Assembly: GCA_015680685.1 (NCBI GenBank)
Contig: MNCI01016594.1
Span: forward strand, 43,502 to 107,501
Source: Gnetum montanum
Taxonomy: Eukaryota > Streptophyta > Gnetopsida > Gnetales > Gnetaceae
DNA: 64,000 bases
Direction of reading: 5' to 3'
In this document: positions 23,252 through 35,049 of the stretch, one piece after another
Layout of the letters: every line of letters begins with the position of its first letter
Position numbering within the stretch: position 1 is the stretch's first letter
The notes under the pieces: model-generated
Database searches by the model: none
The model's input: the letters and a program-made list of their open reading frames with translations, nothing else
Told to the model about the DNA's origin: nothing
Position numbers and translations under genes: made by a program

Positions 23252-24850
23252 ATGAAGATGTCAAACCAACTATCCCAAAAGAGGGCAAAGTGGTATATAC
23301 TCATCTAGATGAGTATGTGCCTGACTTCACTTTCATCCTACATTAGGATGAACAACTATGATGGTTTGACATGGAAGGTAATATTATAATTCCTCCTAAT
23401 CAATTTGTGTCCATGATGTTGCTTCAAAATCTTATGAAGTTAGGCATCCAGGATCTTGAAGAGGAATATGTTATGCATGACTACAACTATTAGGACTACC
23501 ATCCCATTGAAACACAATGCTAGAGAGATCAACACCAGGAGAAACATCATGAATTTGTGAAGGGAAAATGGTTTACTAATGCCTTGTTCCTATAGAACCA
23601 AGATGACAATGAGGAGCCTCTCTTAGAGGGCTCTCAACATGAAAATTCTTCATCCCTTGTTATTGGTGATGAGGATGTGGCCCTAAATCTACAATCTACT
23701 ATCCACAATCTAGGTTTAGAAAAAGATGGTAGTCAAGGCAAGGGCTTCTACAAGCATCGAGATGATAAGAAAATGGATGAACATGGTTATGAAAATTGAT
23801 AGGGAATTGGTAGATATCATGGTGGAGGTATTCCTCCTCCCTCTTTACCCTCTTCGTTTGCATCTTTTTCTTCTTCATCTTTTGGTTCCAAAAAATGCCA
23901 CAAAAATAATAATTGTGATGGAGGTGATCAACATAATAATAATATTGATCATATTTCCCACAATAATCAAAAGGCAAATAGAGAACATCAACAAAAACAA
24001 TGAAATAATAATGATGATGAACCTTTTTTGGTAACTCAAAGCATGCTTAATATTGCAGAGGCTGTAAAGATTCCAACTAGGCATGTGAGAGATAGTTTGA
24101 TCAAGTGCTTAGACATAAATAATATCTCAAGATTTGAGGGGGGATATAACAATGATCCATAGAATCATCTACAAGCTTTCCATGATGCCTTGCAAAACAT
24201 TCAAAATGATTAGAAGAAATTGAATGTATTTCCCAGAACATTCATCAAGGAAGAAGAAAGCTGGTACTAGTCCTTGGAACCAGAATCCATTCATAGATGG
24301 AGTACCTTGTTGGAACTATTTAATGAAAAATACTAGACATACTATAGAGTGTCTAATCTAGGAACGTAAATCTAAGGTGGAAATAGGAAATGCATGAATC
24401 CTTAAATGCTACCATGAATAGATGTTCTTCTCTTATACACAGATGCCTTGGCCATGGTTATTCTCAAAGATAACAACTCCACCACATCATAGATGGGCTT
24501 AGAGCAGAAGTAGAAGAACTCTTGGGGTTTATGCCCAAGGGAGATTGTCCGAACTAAGAGCTCATCAGATCCAAAGGTTGATAGAGTAGGTAGCAAAAGA
24601 AGAGGATGAGTTGTGAAAAAGGAAAAGTGTAGAAGAATATAATAGGGATCTTTCCATTAGAAAAATGGAGGTTTAATTTTGTGACAAGGAGGAGTCACCA
24701 CTTGAGGAGGTGATGAACAGGAAAATCTTGCCCATCCAAAAACCTATTTTTGACATTTCCAAAAAGGTTGATAAATTATGGGATTCTTTGGATGAAAAAT
24801 TTCAATCACTATGATTATTTCTAAAGAACCAAAAGAGCAGAATAGTGATC
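23252..24850 (+). pseudogene. gag remnant of the inner element
   Basis: A frame with scattered TAG codons from about 23252, acidic at first. The Retrotrans_gag core lies at 24100-24370: ISRFEGGYN, HLQAFHDALQNI, the SWY block and SIHRWSTLLELFNEKY. The minus-strand gag at 35.7-36.0 kb has the same blocks (FRGGYNF, HLQVFHDV, AKSWYRSLEQ, TMLELFNETY), so the two elements are one family. A change of frame occurs near 24370-24480. Confidence 0.75.
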
Positions 24851-24954
24851 ATAACCACAGGAGGTAGAAAGAAGCTAAACATGCCTACCAGAGGGGTAAG
24901 GGCAAAGTTGCTGTAATAGAGGAAGTTGTGGAGATAGAATTCAATGATAATGTT

Positions 24955-24998
24955 GGGTGTAAAATTTGTCAATATGATCATCCTAAGGGATGTTGCCT
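24955..24998 (+). pseudogene. zinc-knuckle-like motif of the inner gag
   Basis: Reads C-K-I-C-Q-Y-D-H-P-K-G-C, a CX2CX3HX3C pattern like the knuckle of Athila gags (C-x-x-C-x-x-x-x-H-x-x-x-x-C with one residue fewer in each gap). Confidence 0.5.
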
Positions 24999-25769
24999 TG
25001 TGGTGTCAGACTTATAAGAGTTTGGAGGGGTATGCACTAAATCCTTGACTAGCAAAGAGGTAAGTAGCTAGATGATTGCCTTATTTGCAAGGCAATCCAA
25101 GGTAATTCCACCAACATCAACAAGCTTACTATCCAAGTGGAGCTCCATAAAAATTGTATGAATAATACCAATAGTGGCAACAACCATAGTCATGGAGGAT
25201 GTCATCACCAAGACAGTAGTACCCTTACTTGCAACTAGTTCCATATGGATACTATGTTCAGCAACCTATTTCTCCACGAAGCTCTACAAGCCATGCCTCA
25301 TTCCAACATCACTATTATCCTCTAGAGTGCCATCAAACTCATTCACCATCTACTTGATGGGAGCATCCATATCCATACCATCCTCCACATCCATCTACAC
25401 ACATTCCTCCACCCTCAACCTAGTTACCTCCTGCTTCATCTATGCATGAAAAAATTTCCTCAGAGCCACTACAATGAAATACTACGAGTGTTGTAAATTT
25501 ACAAATGACCTTCCAGTCGAGTGGTTCAGACAATTGATCTAGGAAATGACCATTTTTATGACCCAACAGTCCTCGTAAACCCTCATAACCTAATGTGGTT
25601 GGCTGCCTTGTATCTCCAACATCATCATCCTCTAGATCAAACACATTCAAGAGCCCTTCAAGCCAAATGCCACCTCAAATCCACACTATGTTGCTAACTC
25701 ATGCTATTTCCAATTGGATCAAGGTTGGTAATTTTTCCATGAAATGATCTAACCCAAGATGTCCTCTTA

Positions 25770-26140
25770 TTTACTTATAGATTGCAGGACACGAGCCATG
25801 TAAGGCTCTTCTTGATTTTGGTTCTGATGTTAATCTCATCTCCTGTGACATGTACAATGCCTGAGACCTACCACCTCTCAAGAAGAGAAATATTCGATTG
25901 GAATTGGTAGACCAATCAATCATTGTCCCTTTGGAATTAGTGGAGTCCATTGTAACTATAGTTTATGGATGGTCTTATCTTGCCAATTTTTTGGTGATCA
26001 AGGTAGAAAACTGCAAAGGTGACTTTTTCATCATTATGGGAAGGACATGGTTAAGCACAGTTGATGCATGAATGGGCATTAGGAACCTCTCCTTGGAAAT
26101 TTTCAAGGAAAATGAATTTGAACACCTTGAGAAGAAGCAT
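25770..26140 (+). pseudogene. aspartic protease remnant of the inner element
   Basis: One frame gives ALLDFGSDVNLISCDMY with catalytic Asp codon at 25813-25815 in a D-F-G triad. It is followed by LVDQSIIVPLELVE and then IIMGRTWLSTVDA, the flap and the second hydrophobic-Gly-Arg motif (usually ILGRPFLATA) of Athila-type proteases. Only a few stops occur in this stretch. Confidence 0.75.
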
Positions 26141-26739
26141 GTTCCATGCATTGCGTACAGTGATAATGGGTGCAGTTGCATGTAGAAAATCTAGTCCATT
26201 AAAAGTACATACATTCAAGCATGAAATTAGTATGCACATGAAACTAATATCCAAAGGTGCTTGTATGTAGTAGCCACAAAATAGGAGGGCATCCAGTGGT
26301 TGATAGTTAACTCTAATAGTAGCACATTATGCATGGAACCCTTTGAGAGCCTGACATGTGTCGATGTTGAAGGCATAGATGATGTTGAGCAAGTTCATAA
26401 CCAACTCTTTGATGATGAGAATGATGATACTTATTGGGCATAGTTGGAAATCCCTGATAATTTCAAGCAAGAGTCCATAGAGTTAAAAACTCTACTAGCT
26501 AGCATAGAGTATGCATTTTAAATAATGGCAAGCTAGTCATAATTAATGTAAATCTTGCTCTTGAACAAAAATACAAGCTATTGAAGGTGGTCAAAAAATG
26601 GCCAACAAACTTTGCTTGGTCATATCCTAAGCTAATTGGAATCAATCCAAGGACATGCTAGTATTGTATCTACACTGAATTGGCCATGAAGCTAAGAAGC
26701 TAGTTGTAGAGGTGGCTGACTCCCAAGTTGAACTAGATT

Positions 26740-27430
26740 GTCAAAGAGGAAATCGAATAACTCCTCAAGGTGGGGTTTATCTATCCCATCGCAAATAGTG
26801 AGTGGGTTAGCTCATTTGTAATTGTACCAAAGAAAGGTGGTAAGTGGTAGGTTTGCATTAACTTTAGGATATTGAATATGGAAACATTTAAAGATCATTT
26901 TCCATTGCCATTTATGAACCAAGTGTTGGACACCATATTTGGGTATTGTTATTATAGCTTCTTGGATGGTTATAGTGGCTATAACCAAATCCAAATTACA
27001 CCAAAATATTAGGCCAGAACAACATTCACAAGTCCCTAGGAGACTTTTGCATATTACAAGTTGCTATTTAGTATATGTAATGCCCTTGTAACATTTCAAT
27101 GCCTAGTCCATAGCATTTTTCAACAACAGATTGGTAGCAGGATAGAAGTCTTTATGGATGAATTTTCTACCTATGGGGCTAAATTTGAGCAAGCCTTGGA
27201 TCACCTTGAGTAGGTACTGAAAATATGTGTTAAAACAAATCTTAGGCTCAGTTAGTAGAAAAGCCAGTTAATGGTCTAGGAGGGCATAGTACTAGGGCAT
27301 CACATTTTACAAAATGGGATTGAGGTAGACCTAAAAAAGATAAAGGTAATCCAAAGAATCACATACCAACTAGAGATAGTGAAAAATGTTTGATCATTCC
27401 TTGAACACACTGACTACTATCGGTGGTTCA
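26740..27430 (+). pseudogene. Gypsy reverse transcriptase remnant of the inner element
   Basis: Blocks in order: WVSSFVIVPKKGGKW, VCINFRILNMET, DHFPLPFMNQVLD, SFLDGYSGYNQIQI, KLLFSICNALVTFQ and FMDEFSTYG. The last is the catalytic F/Y-x-D-D box with the second Asp replaced by Glu (27151-27162). At least four TAG stops lie in positions where the family has Gln, Arg or Trp. Confidence 0.88.
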
Positions 27431-27559
27431 TATAGAATTTCTCTAGGATTACAAAGTCGTTGGTTAAACTTACAAAGAAAGATGTTCCATTCATCTAGAG
27501 CAAGGAATATGAACATGCATTCTAAAAATCAAAAGAAAATCTTGTAGAAACTCCAATTC

Positions 27560-27990
27560 TATGTGCATTGGACTTTTCTAGATCATTTCACATAATGATT
27601 GATGCATCTAATTATGCCTTGGAAGCCATGCTTACCCAATTGGATGATAAGAAATGTATATATTACATCTACTGTGTAAGCCAATGCATTGGTGGTGCAT
27701 ACTTAAATTACACCACAACTAAAAAATAACTAATGTTAGTGGTGTATGCTCTTGAAAAGTTTAGGCACTATGTGCTTGGCTACAAAGTGTTTATGCACAC
27801 AAATCATAGTGCCATATAATTCCTAATAAATAAGCCAATGGTAAGCCATCATATCATATAGTGGCTTGTGATCTTGTAGGAAATTGATCTCACAATGGTA
27901 GATTAGAAAGGCACTAAGAATGTGGTCACTAACCATCTCTCTTGGTTAAGATGGGATGATAAAGAGGAGATTCCACTCTTTGCTCAATTT
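27560..27990 (+). pseudogene. RNase H remnant of the inner element
   Basis: Contains IMIDASNYALEAMLTQ (first catalytic Asp kept), the YTTTKK-LMLVVYALEKFRHY block with the Glu region altered (TEKELLAVV-type, Glu codon now TAA) and the VFMHTNHSAI block (usually TDHxAL; Asp now Asn). It follows RT directly as in Gypsy elements. Confidence 0.8.
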
Positions 27991-28219
27991 CTAGATGAAC
28001 TCCTCTTTATAGAAGTAATAAATGATCAAGTGCCCACCAAACCAAAATGGTATGATGGTATCCTCACTTACCTTCTCACTTAGGAGATGACATAAGATTT
28101 GGACAACAAAAAGAAACAATAGTTTCTTCATTAGGAAAAGTACTTCATGGAAATCAATGGACACGTTTACAAGATGCATGCTGATGATCTAGTTCATTGG
28201 TATGTCTTTGATGTGGATT

Positions 28220-29260
28220 AATTGAATGTTCTCTAGGATGCTCACAAAGGACCTTGCAGAGGCCACTATGCTGGGAGATGCATGGCCATAAAAGTCTTGA
28301 TGGTAGGATAATAATGGCCTACAATCTTCAGGAATGCCCACTAATTTGTCTGATCTTGTGAGCGCTATCAATGAGATGGTGGGATGAAAGCTTGAATGGA
28401 GGGTCCTTAATAGTGGATTGAACCATTAGATCCCTTTGGCATATGGGGCATAGACTTTATGGGTCGCATCACACCCATGTTTAATGAAAATGAATACATC
28501 ATCATAGCAATTAACTACTGCACCAAATGGGTAGAATTAGTAGTAGTCATCGACTGTACATCATCCATTGCTGCTCAATTTGTACAACAAAATGTTGTAA
28601 ATAGGTTTGGGGTGCCATGTGCACTACTTTTTGACAATGGAACCCATTTTATAGGTGTCACTTTTTGAAAGCTAATGCAATGCTTTAAGCAAAGCTAACT
28701 AATAGGTAGATTACAAAGATTCTAATACAAACTATTAATAAATATAAAAGAGATTGGAGCACAAAACTTAGTAATGCCTTTTGGACCTACCACTCAACAT
28801 GGAAACTCCCTATTGGCTACTCTCCTTATGAGTTAGTGTAAGGTAAACTTCCAATGCTCCCTATTTAATCCAAGCTCCATACACTCTCAACAACCTATGA
28901 TCTGAATCTTAACCTAAGTTTAGCACAAAAAGAAAGATTGATCAACTTCAACATGCTAGAAAAAAATTGATTAGTGGCCCTATCTTTGAATGAAGTGCAT
29001 ATGGAATTCAACAAACAATGACATGAACTTAGAATTTGGAAAGTAAAATTTCAACCTAGAGATAAGGTTCTCTACTGGAACCCTATACACATATCCTAGA
29101 AAATGAAGTTTCAAATGTTGTGGGAGGAACCTTATATAATTGATAAAACCTTTTCTTTTGGGGCCATAACCATATATAAACCTAAGATCCCAAATAAAAA
29201 GTAGCTAGTCAACATCTAACAAGTAATGCTTTTCCATGAGCCCAAGAAAGCCAGTGCAAA
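28220..29260 (+). pseudogene. integrase remnant of the inner element
   Basis: The zinc-binding part is read around 28240-28360 (HKGPCRGHYAGR…, then CERYQ). The catalytic core runs from GIDFMGRITP (Asp codon 28453-28455) to LLFDNGTHF (Asp codon 28633-28635), 60 residues apart as in the DDE fold. The segment that should carry the Glu has been shortened near 28670-28720. The C-terminal domain follows (IGYSPYELV, later FQPRDKVL). Confidence 0.82.
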
Positions 29261-29279
29261 AATTACCTCAATGGATGCT

Positions 29280-31014
29280 TCCTAAGTCATGGTTTCTTTT
29301 TCATGGAATAGGTAGTGTGTCCACAACATTCACAAATTCACAAACTCTATGGTTTTCCTTATTTTGGAAGTTTGAGGTCCCTTTCATTAAATAAATTTTT
29401 AATAAATTGGTGATCTTGGTAGTTTCTAGAATTGGGAAGGATTCAAAGGATTTGTATAAGGTGTGACTTCAATGGGACTCAATACTCTTTGTACTCTTCT
29501 ACTTACTTGGGTGCTTGAGTGTTTTCCTAGACTTCTTACCATTCCATGTCAACCAATAATAGGAAGTTGAATAAAGTCTTTCCATCATGTGGTTTCCATC
29601 AAAAAAGAAAAAAAAAAGAGAAAAACAAATAGCATGATCAAAATTCAAAGCACACCCCTTAGATAAATAAATGACCTACAAGCATTGGTTATGGAACTAG
29701 AAAGACATGTTACCCATGCCTTAATGTCCCCTATAACTAAGGCCCTCTCTCACTTCCTACTTCTCTTTTCTTCTCTTTATGGAATGGTGGTTGTTCTGTG
29801 GGTTTACTCTTGTGTCTTAAGGGGGTGGATTAGTCTTAGAGTGATGATGTGAAGTCATTGAAAGAGGTTGGTTTTGGTTTGAACTAAGGATGGATCTTCT
29901 CAGGTTATTTTAGACATAAACTCCACAAAGGACTTATTATGATCTCAATTTGGAATTCTATTCCACCTTCTCCATCATCCATCTCTACTAACCATAATTT
30001 ACCTCACTACCAGTGTCCATGTAATTGATTTGGTGTCTTGGTCTGATGCATTTGAATTCTTAGGTAGAATCTTCTAGGTTTTGATTCTTAACTTTCATTA
30101 ATCATTAATCAACTATGGGGCCCACGAACTCCTTAGGTTGAGCTTATGAAAGGGAAAACAAGGCATGTGCCTACTATGGGATGGACCCACTTGCATATCC
30201 CTTGGTTGGGTTTTTTTAGTACCTTATCCTTAGGAATTCTTGCAATTAGAATCTTTCATGCATCCATCTTTTGCATCAAACCATGTGCTTCTTTACATTT
30301 TTTGTTCAATAAATGCATTCTCTATCAAATTTTTTAATATTGAAGCTTTCAAATATCCTCTTCAATAAGTTCTTCATATTCTTGGTTTTTCTAGGACTCC
30401 ATGGATCCTAAATTCATTGAAAAATTTCTTGTATTTTTTTATGATATTCAAATTTTAAAATTTTTCTTACAAGCTTTGTATATGGGGCCTTGTCAATGAA
30501 GCAGACTTGTATACAAGGCCTTGCATATGGGGCCCCATAGATGTAGAAAAATACTATATATATGCACAACCCCATTTGAAAAGTTTTACTTTTTCTCTCA
30601 AATGCCAAGGGATTTTTTCAAAGTTTTAAAGTCCAAAACCTTCTAGAGCCCATAACTTCCTAACCATTTATCCAAATCACTCTGTTCCTTAACCCTATAG
30701 CAGCTAGAGGTAAGCTCTTCATTGTGGGGGCCACAAATGCACTGTTTTTGATGAAAAAGTTTTCACCATTTTTCTAACTCCTACAAATGTTTAACTAAGA
30801 AATCAACTATTAAACACCAAATTACAAGAGTTAAACGTTTCTAACAAGCTCTAGTGACATTTACAATAAATAATTGATAGAATAATAATAAAATAATCAA
30901 TCTACCATAGTCCAAATTTAGCCAAAGTGTAATTGACTAATGAGAGAAGAAGGCATTTAAAAATTTAAAATTACACATTATATTTACTAATCCATGGATT
31001 TGTTGTGACCACAG
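29280..31014 (+). other. long noncoding spacer of the inner element
   Basis: No coding frame recognised. The part 29400-30900 is shared with the outer element (inverted, 20520-19000). A purine run is present near 29606-29625. Confidence 0.6.
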
Positions 31015-33930
31015 ATGGTACCAAAAGGAAAGCACACACAGGAAGCAGGACTGTCTCAGCCAAGGGAAAAATAGCCTAGAATAGGAAGAGGCCAAGAACA
31101 AGCCCAAGAAGAATTATCTAAAACTCATACCATAGGTCCTCTTAAGGAAGAGGCCGAGCTGGAATCTATTTGATAGATTTCAGAACTAGCAGCAGCAATA
31201 GAACACTCCCATTGGGATAATGCACCAGCTCAACAAGAGAATCTCAAGGTGACCTTGATGAAAGCTTTCTTGCATCAAATTATATTGAGAGACATATAGA
31301 AAATATTGCTCTAGGAGTTAAATTTTGGCCCTTTCTTGGAGTAAGAACTAAAAGAACTGTAGGACCAACTAAAGGCCTCTCCCATTTGGCCAGTCATCAC
31401 TTCCACCAAGAAGTGGCACATGTGAGAGACATTCCTATTCTAGAAAAATAGGCAAGTTAATTCAACCATAAAATTCAAGGACATTTCAGTGTCCTACTTA
31501 GTATAGGCCATTGCTAAAGTGCTTGGGTTGCAAGAAATAGGGGCAAGTCTCACTAAGATTCTAATGCAAGTAGATCCCAACATCAAGAAAGAATGGATGT
31601 AATGGTGTTATGGTGTCAACCACAAGGAGTTTGGTGTGCTTAGGTGCTATGGTGTTGACCACAAGGAGTTTGGTGTGCTTACATTGGCAGAAAGGATCCA
31701 CTACAAGATTGTAACCTTCCACCTCAATTCCACATTGAGGCCAAGAAAAATCACTACCTTTTGTTCCCATGCATGCACTTATTTAAGTGGGAGATTCCCT
31801 ATCAACCTTCCATAGTTGATTTATCTAGAGATGGAGAAGTAGTTTAAAGAAAATGAATGTAAAAGGAAGATACTTCCCTTTCCATGCCTAGTCAAGAAGC
31901 TTTGTTGGAGGGGAGGAATAGTTCGTTATATGAATGATGTTGTCAAGGATGTTCTAGCTGCTAATTGGACAAAAATGATGAAAGAAAATATGTTTGCAAT
32001 GACTATCCAAGAAGAAAAGTAGTAATTACCACCTCCACCTACCACTCAAACATTTGTGCCATACATAATTGCAATAGTCCAATAGTTGCATAAATTCTGA
32101 GAATGGTTCTTGAGTGAACAAGAGCAACAAGTAACCACAAGTGGTAGGGATCCATCCATGTATAGATCAGTAATGAGTCATCTAAATGAGGTGGCTTAAA
32201 AAATCAATTTGATGGGTGGAGGTGGATCTATTTTCTCAGCCCAAAGAACGTATTTGCCCATAAGGTTAAATCCTAGTACCAAAGAGGTGATGGTATCTCT
32301 CATAGAATAGAAATCACTCCTAGAAATATCTAGGAACATCATGATCTTCTTGGTACACTTGGAGAAAGGTGAAGAGGAAACAATGTTGGTGATGCAGAAT
32401 TAAGGGTAGGAGAAAATAGCAGAGAGCTAATCAAATTGCTGAAATGCTCAATGTACCCATGGCATCTATATTGGACACCACTGTACTCAAGGATGTGTAG
32501 ATGTCTGCAAGAACCACAAGCCACAAAAAAACACATCATAACATAAAGAGCTACTAGACCAATTGGTGGGAACTAGGCAACCACTTCCAAATGTCTTTGA
32601 CGTTCTAGAAAATATTACTATAACCCAATCAGAGCTACTAGAGGCAAAGGACAAGAACATCATCTTGGAGGGGCAACATGAAACAACCAAGGAGCTGAAT
32701 GAATCCTTAGCTACTAAAGTTACCAAGTTAAGAGCCTAGATTTCTAATCCTACATTCCTCAACCTGGCATTGATAGAAGATGAAGCTATTGAATAGATTC
32801 ACATCAAATTAAAAGGACTTGATGGTGTGATGGAAATGATGGTGTTCTATTGATCCTTAGCCAAGGCCACATAGCACAAAATTCAGAATGCCTTAGATTA
32901 GATCCAATAGGAGAATGTGTAATTGACTATAGAGAATCATCATATGTGGAATGTTGATGCACACAAGTAGCAATTAATTGACTTCATCCATCAAAAGTAG
33001 GAGCAACTAGCAAGAGAAAAAATAGAATTAAGGAGATTGGTAGTAGAAAATAGAAACCTCTTCATGGAGGAGGTCTATGCCCTTTGCTTGAAAACTGCAA
33101 TCGAGGTAGCCACTTGAAAATTGAAGGATCTCAAATTTTAGAGAATTAAAGATCATTATAGAGAGAAAATTAGTCTACAAAATGGTGTAAATGAAAAGCA
33201 CATTTAGTTGATGAAGAAAAAAGTGAATGAAACCCTTCAATAACTTCATCAAGGAAGAGAATTGTGGAAACCTAGTGTTGATGAGATAGATGCTTATAAC
33301 AAGGTAGAAAGCTACATGAAGGAGTTGCGAATTGAGGAGATGATGGAATACATGAAGATTTCCAATCTTCGATATGAAAATTTGGCCATGTTGACTGTCA
33401 TATGACAATGGTCAAAACTTGAGAAATAGGTGGCTAGCTCATACTTGTTGTATTAGGTCGAGTTCAAGCATCACAAAGACACAAAGCAAAAGTGTGTAGT
33501 GAAAAATGTTGAACTTGAAGTTCTCAAGGGAAAATACACTAATCAAAGATCCACTACTTAGAACCTAGTTAGAAGGATGAATGACTACTAGGAGTTGCAA
33601 AACATAGTTAGTACGTTTGATATCAAACACAAATAGTTTGTTACTTGGTTTGTCAACGTGAAGGAGATGTTTTTGGTGATGTCCTATCTATGGGATATTT
33701 GCATTCCAGCCCATATTGATGATGCCTCATGGGCTATGAGTGATTCCTAGAATAAGGAGGAGTAGATGAAGGCATTACTAGATACCTTTCACCTTTCACC
33801 TAAGGTTGCAGCTATAGTAGAATAGTCATAACTACCTCAGCTATTGCACGTGCTTGAAGCCAACAAAGGTCCTTCAAAATCTTAAGAGCCTCTACCACTT
33901 AGGACTATTTGATCTTCTCCACTGCCTTCA
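31015..33930 (+). pseudogene. extra 3' ORF of the inner element, coiled-coil rich, function unknown
   Basis: From an ATG at 31015 (MVPKGKHTQEAGLSQP) a frame can be followed for about 2.9 kb with stops mostly TAG, TGA or TAA at likely Gln, Arg or Trp codons. The first third has a segment with KFKDISVSYL and AIAKVLGLQEIG near 31470-31550, like the xxGxxxxLTPxxIAxxLGLPxxG pattern of plant 'transposon protein' ORFs. The last two thirds (about 32500-33800) are rich in Glu, Lys, Leu and Gln with heptad-like spacing, i.e. coiled coil. An ORF in this place is known in Athila-type elements, where it is sometimes called env-like; I see no signal peptide or membrane segment here. Function cannot be stated. 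Confidence 0.55.
31604..31681 (+). repeat. 39-bp tandem duplication within the extra ORF
   Basis: Two copies (31604-31642, 31643-31681) differ at three positions, all transitions. The unit of 13 codons keeps the frame, so the duplication could have arisen while the ORF was still translated. Confidence 0.85.
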
Positions 33931-34136
33931 TGCCATTAGAGAATGTGCTATCTAATTTTGGCTTGTCATGTCATGGTATTCAATTTTGTGTCATGAACAC
34001 CACAATTTTTTGTAATTTGTTGATTTGACACTTGGGCACTTAGTTTTGTCAAGTCAGTTTGTTTTGTTACGAGTCAGTTAATAATTCCATATCTTCTCAA
34101 TTTTGTAAAGGAACTTGAGGATGAGTTTTTGTTTAG

Positions 34137-34147
34137 TCATGGGGGTA
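34137..34147 (+). other. polypurine tract of the inner element
   Basis: TCATGGGGGTA stands immediately before the TG of the 3' LTR. The same word borders the outer element's 3' LTR. Confidence 0.65.
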
Positions 34148-35049
34148 TGATGAGCATCAAAGTGTTGTGTCAATGGGCCCCCATTGACAGGGCCTTGTTT
34201 ATGTGGTGTTTTTCCATTGACAGGCCCATTGACATAACCCTATAAAAACTATAAATACGAGCTTACAACCATGTTTATAGAATCATCAAGTCATAGTAGT
34301 AGTATAGCTCTTGTATTTTTTCCATTTGAAAGTTAGAATATTTCTCTGAGTGCTTGCTGCATAAGTTAGAAAGTGTATGGATCTTTATTTGAGCACAATT
34401 GTACTTGAACCACACCAGTGTGTACGACAATAAAGATAAGCCTTTTGATCAAACTCTGTAGCACTTAGAATAGATTAATGATTTATTTATGCATTCATTA
34501 TTTTCATTAAATATGTAATTAACTAATCTAAATTATGCTAAAATTAGACAATAAGAAATTAGTTAATTATTTAGACTAAATAGATTAAACACATAAGTAC
34601 AATTGCTTCAAGTGTAAACATGTATTTGCTTGGTAATCCTAGTAGCATTATTGCTTGGTTCACCCTATAGCATTGTGCTTGGTAACCTAGTAGTGGATAC
34701 ATGGGTTCAAGATGTGTATGAAAAGTGGGACTAGATGCTTATGTTAGGACTAGTTAGAGAGTAGTCAAGTAGTTAGACTAGATTACTTATTAAATCACTT
34801 CATCTCTCTATTTAAGTACCAAGGAACATAAAACATAAAACAATAAAAATCATATGCCTTGATTACACTTAACTATACCATGTGCATCACAAGTGTAATT
34901 GGAAAGACAATGAAAAATCATTAGGACAAGGTTCACTTCCTAGAAGATAATGTACTGGAAACTATAGAGTCCATAGAATTTAGCCAGATTGTGTGTGAAT
35001 GCTTTGTGATTTGTATGGTTGGGCATAAGGGTACCTTCACCACTCATCA
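34148..35049 (+). repeat. 3' LTR of the inner element
   Basis: 902 bp, TG…CA, partner of 22157-23082. It is followed by AGATT, the target-site copy, and then by the gag of the outer element on the opposite strand. Confidence 0.88.

Larger units (their letters stand above)
22157..35049 (+). mobile_element. inner Athila-like Gypsy element, plus strand, 12.9 kb, nested in a relative
   Basis: Complete in outline: 5' LTR 22157-23082, PBS, gag, protease, RT, RNase H, integrase, long noncoding region, extra ORF 31015-33930, polypurine tract, 3' LTR 34148-35049. LTRs start TGATGAG and end CATCA. The flanking 5 bases are GGATT (22152-22156) and AGATT (35050-35054), a target duplication with one G-to-A change. 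Integrase after RT makes it Gypsy. The tRNA-Asp PBS, the FLDGYSGYNQI-type RT and an ORF after integrase point to the Athila/Tat branch. All frames have stops. Confidence 0.88.

Noticed and set aside
31015-33930. Envelope protein
   Set aside because: No signal peptide, membrane span or glycoprotein-like pattern visible; the coiled-coil composition argues against an envelope.
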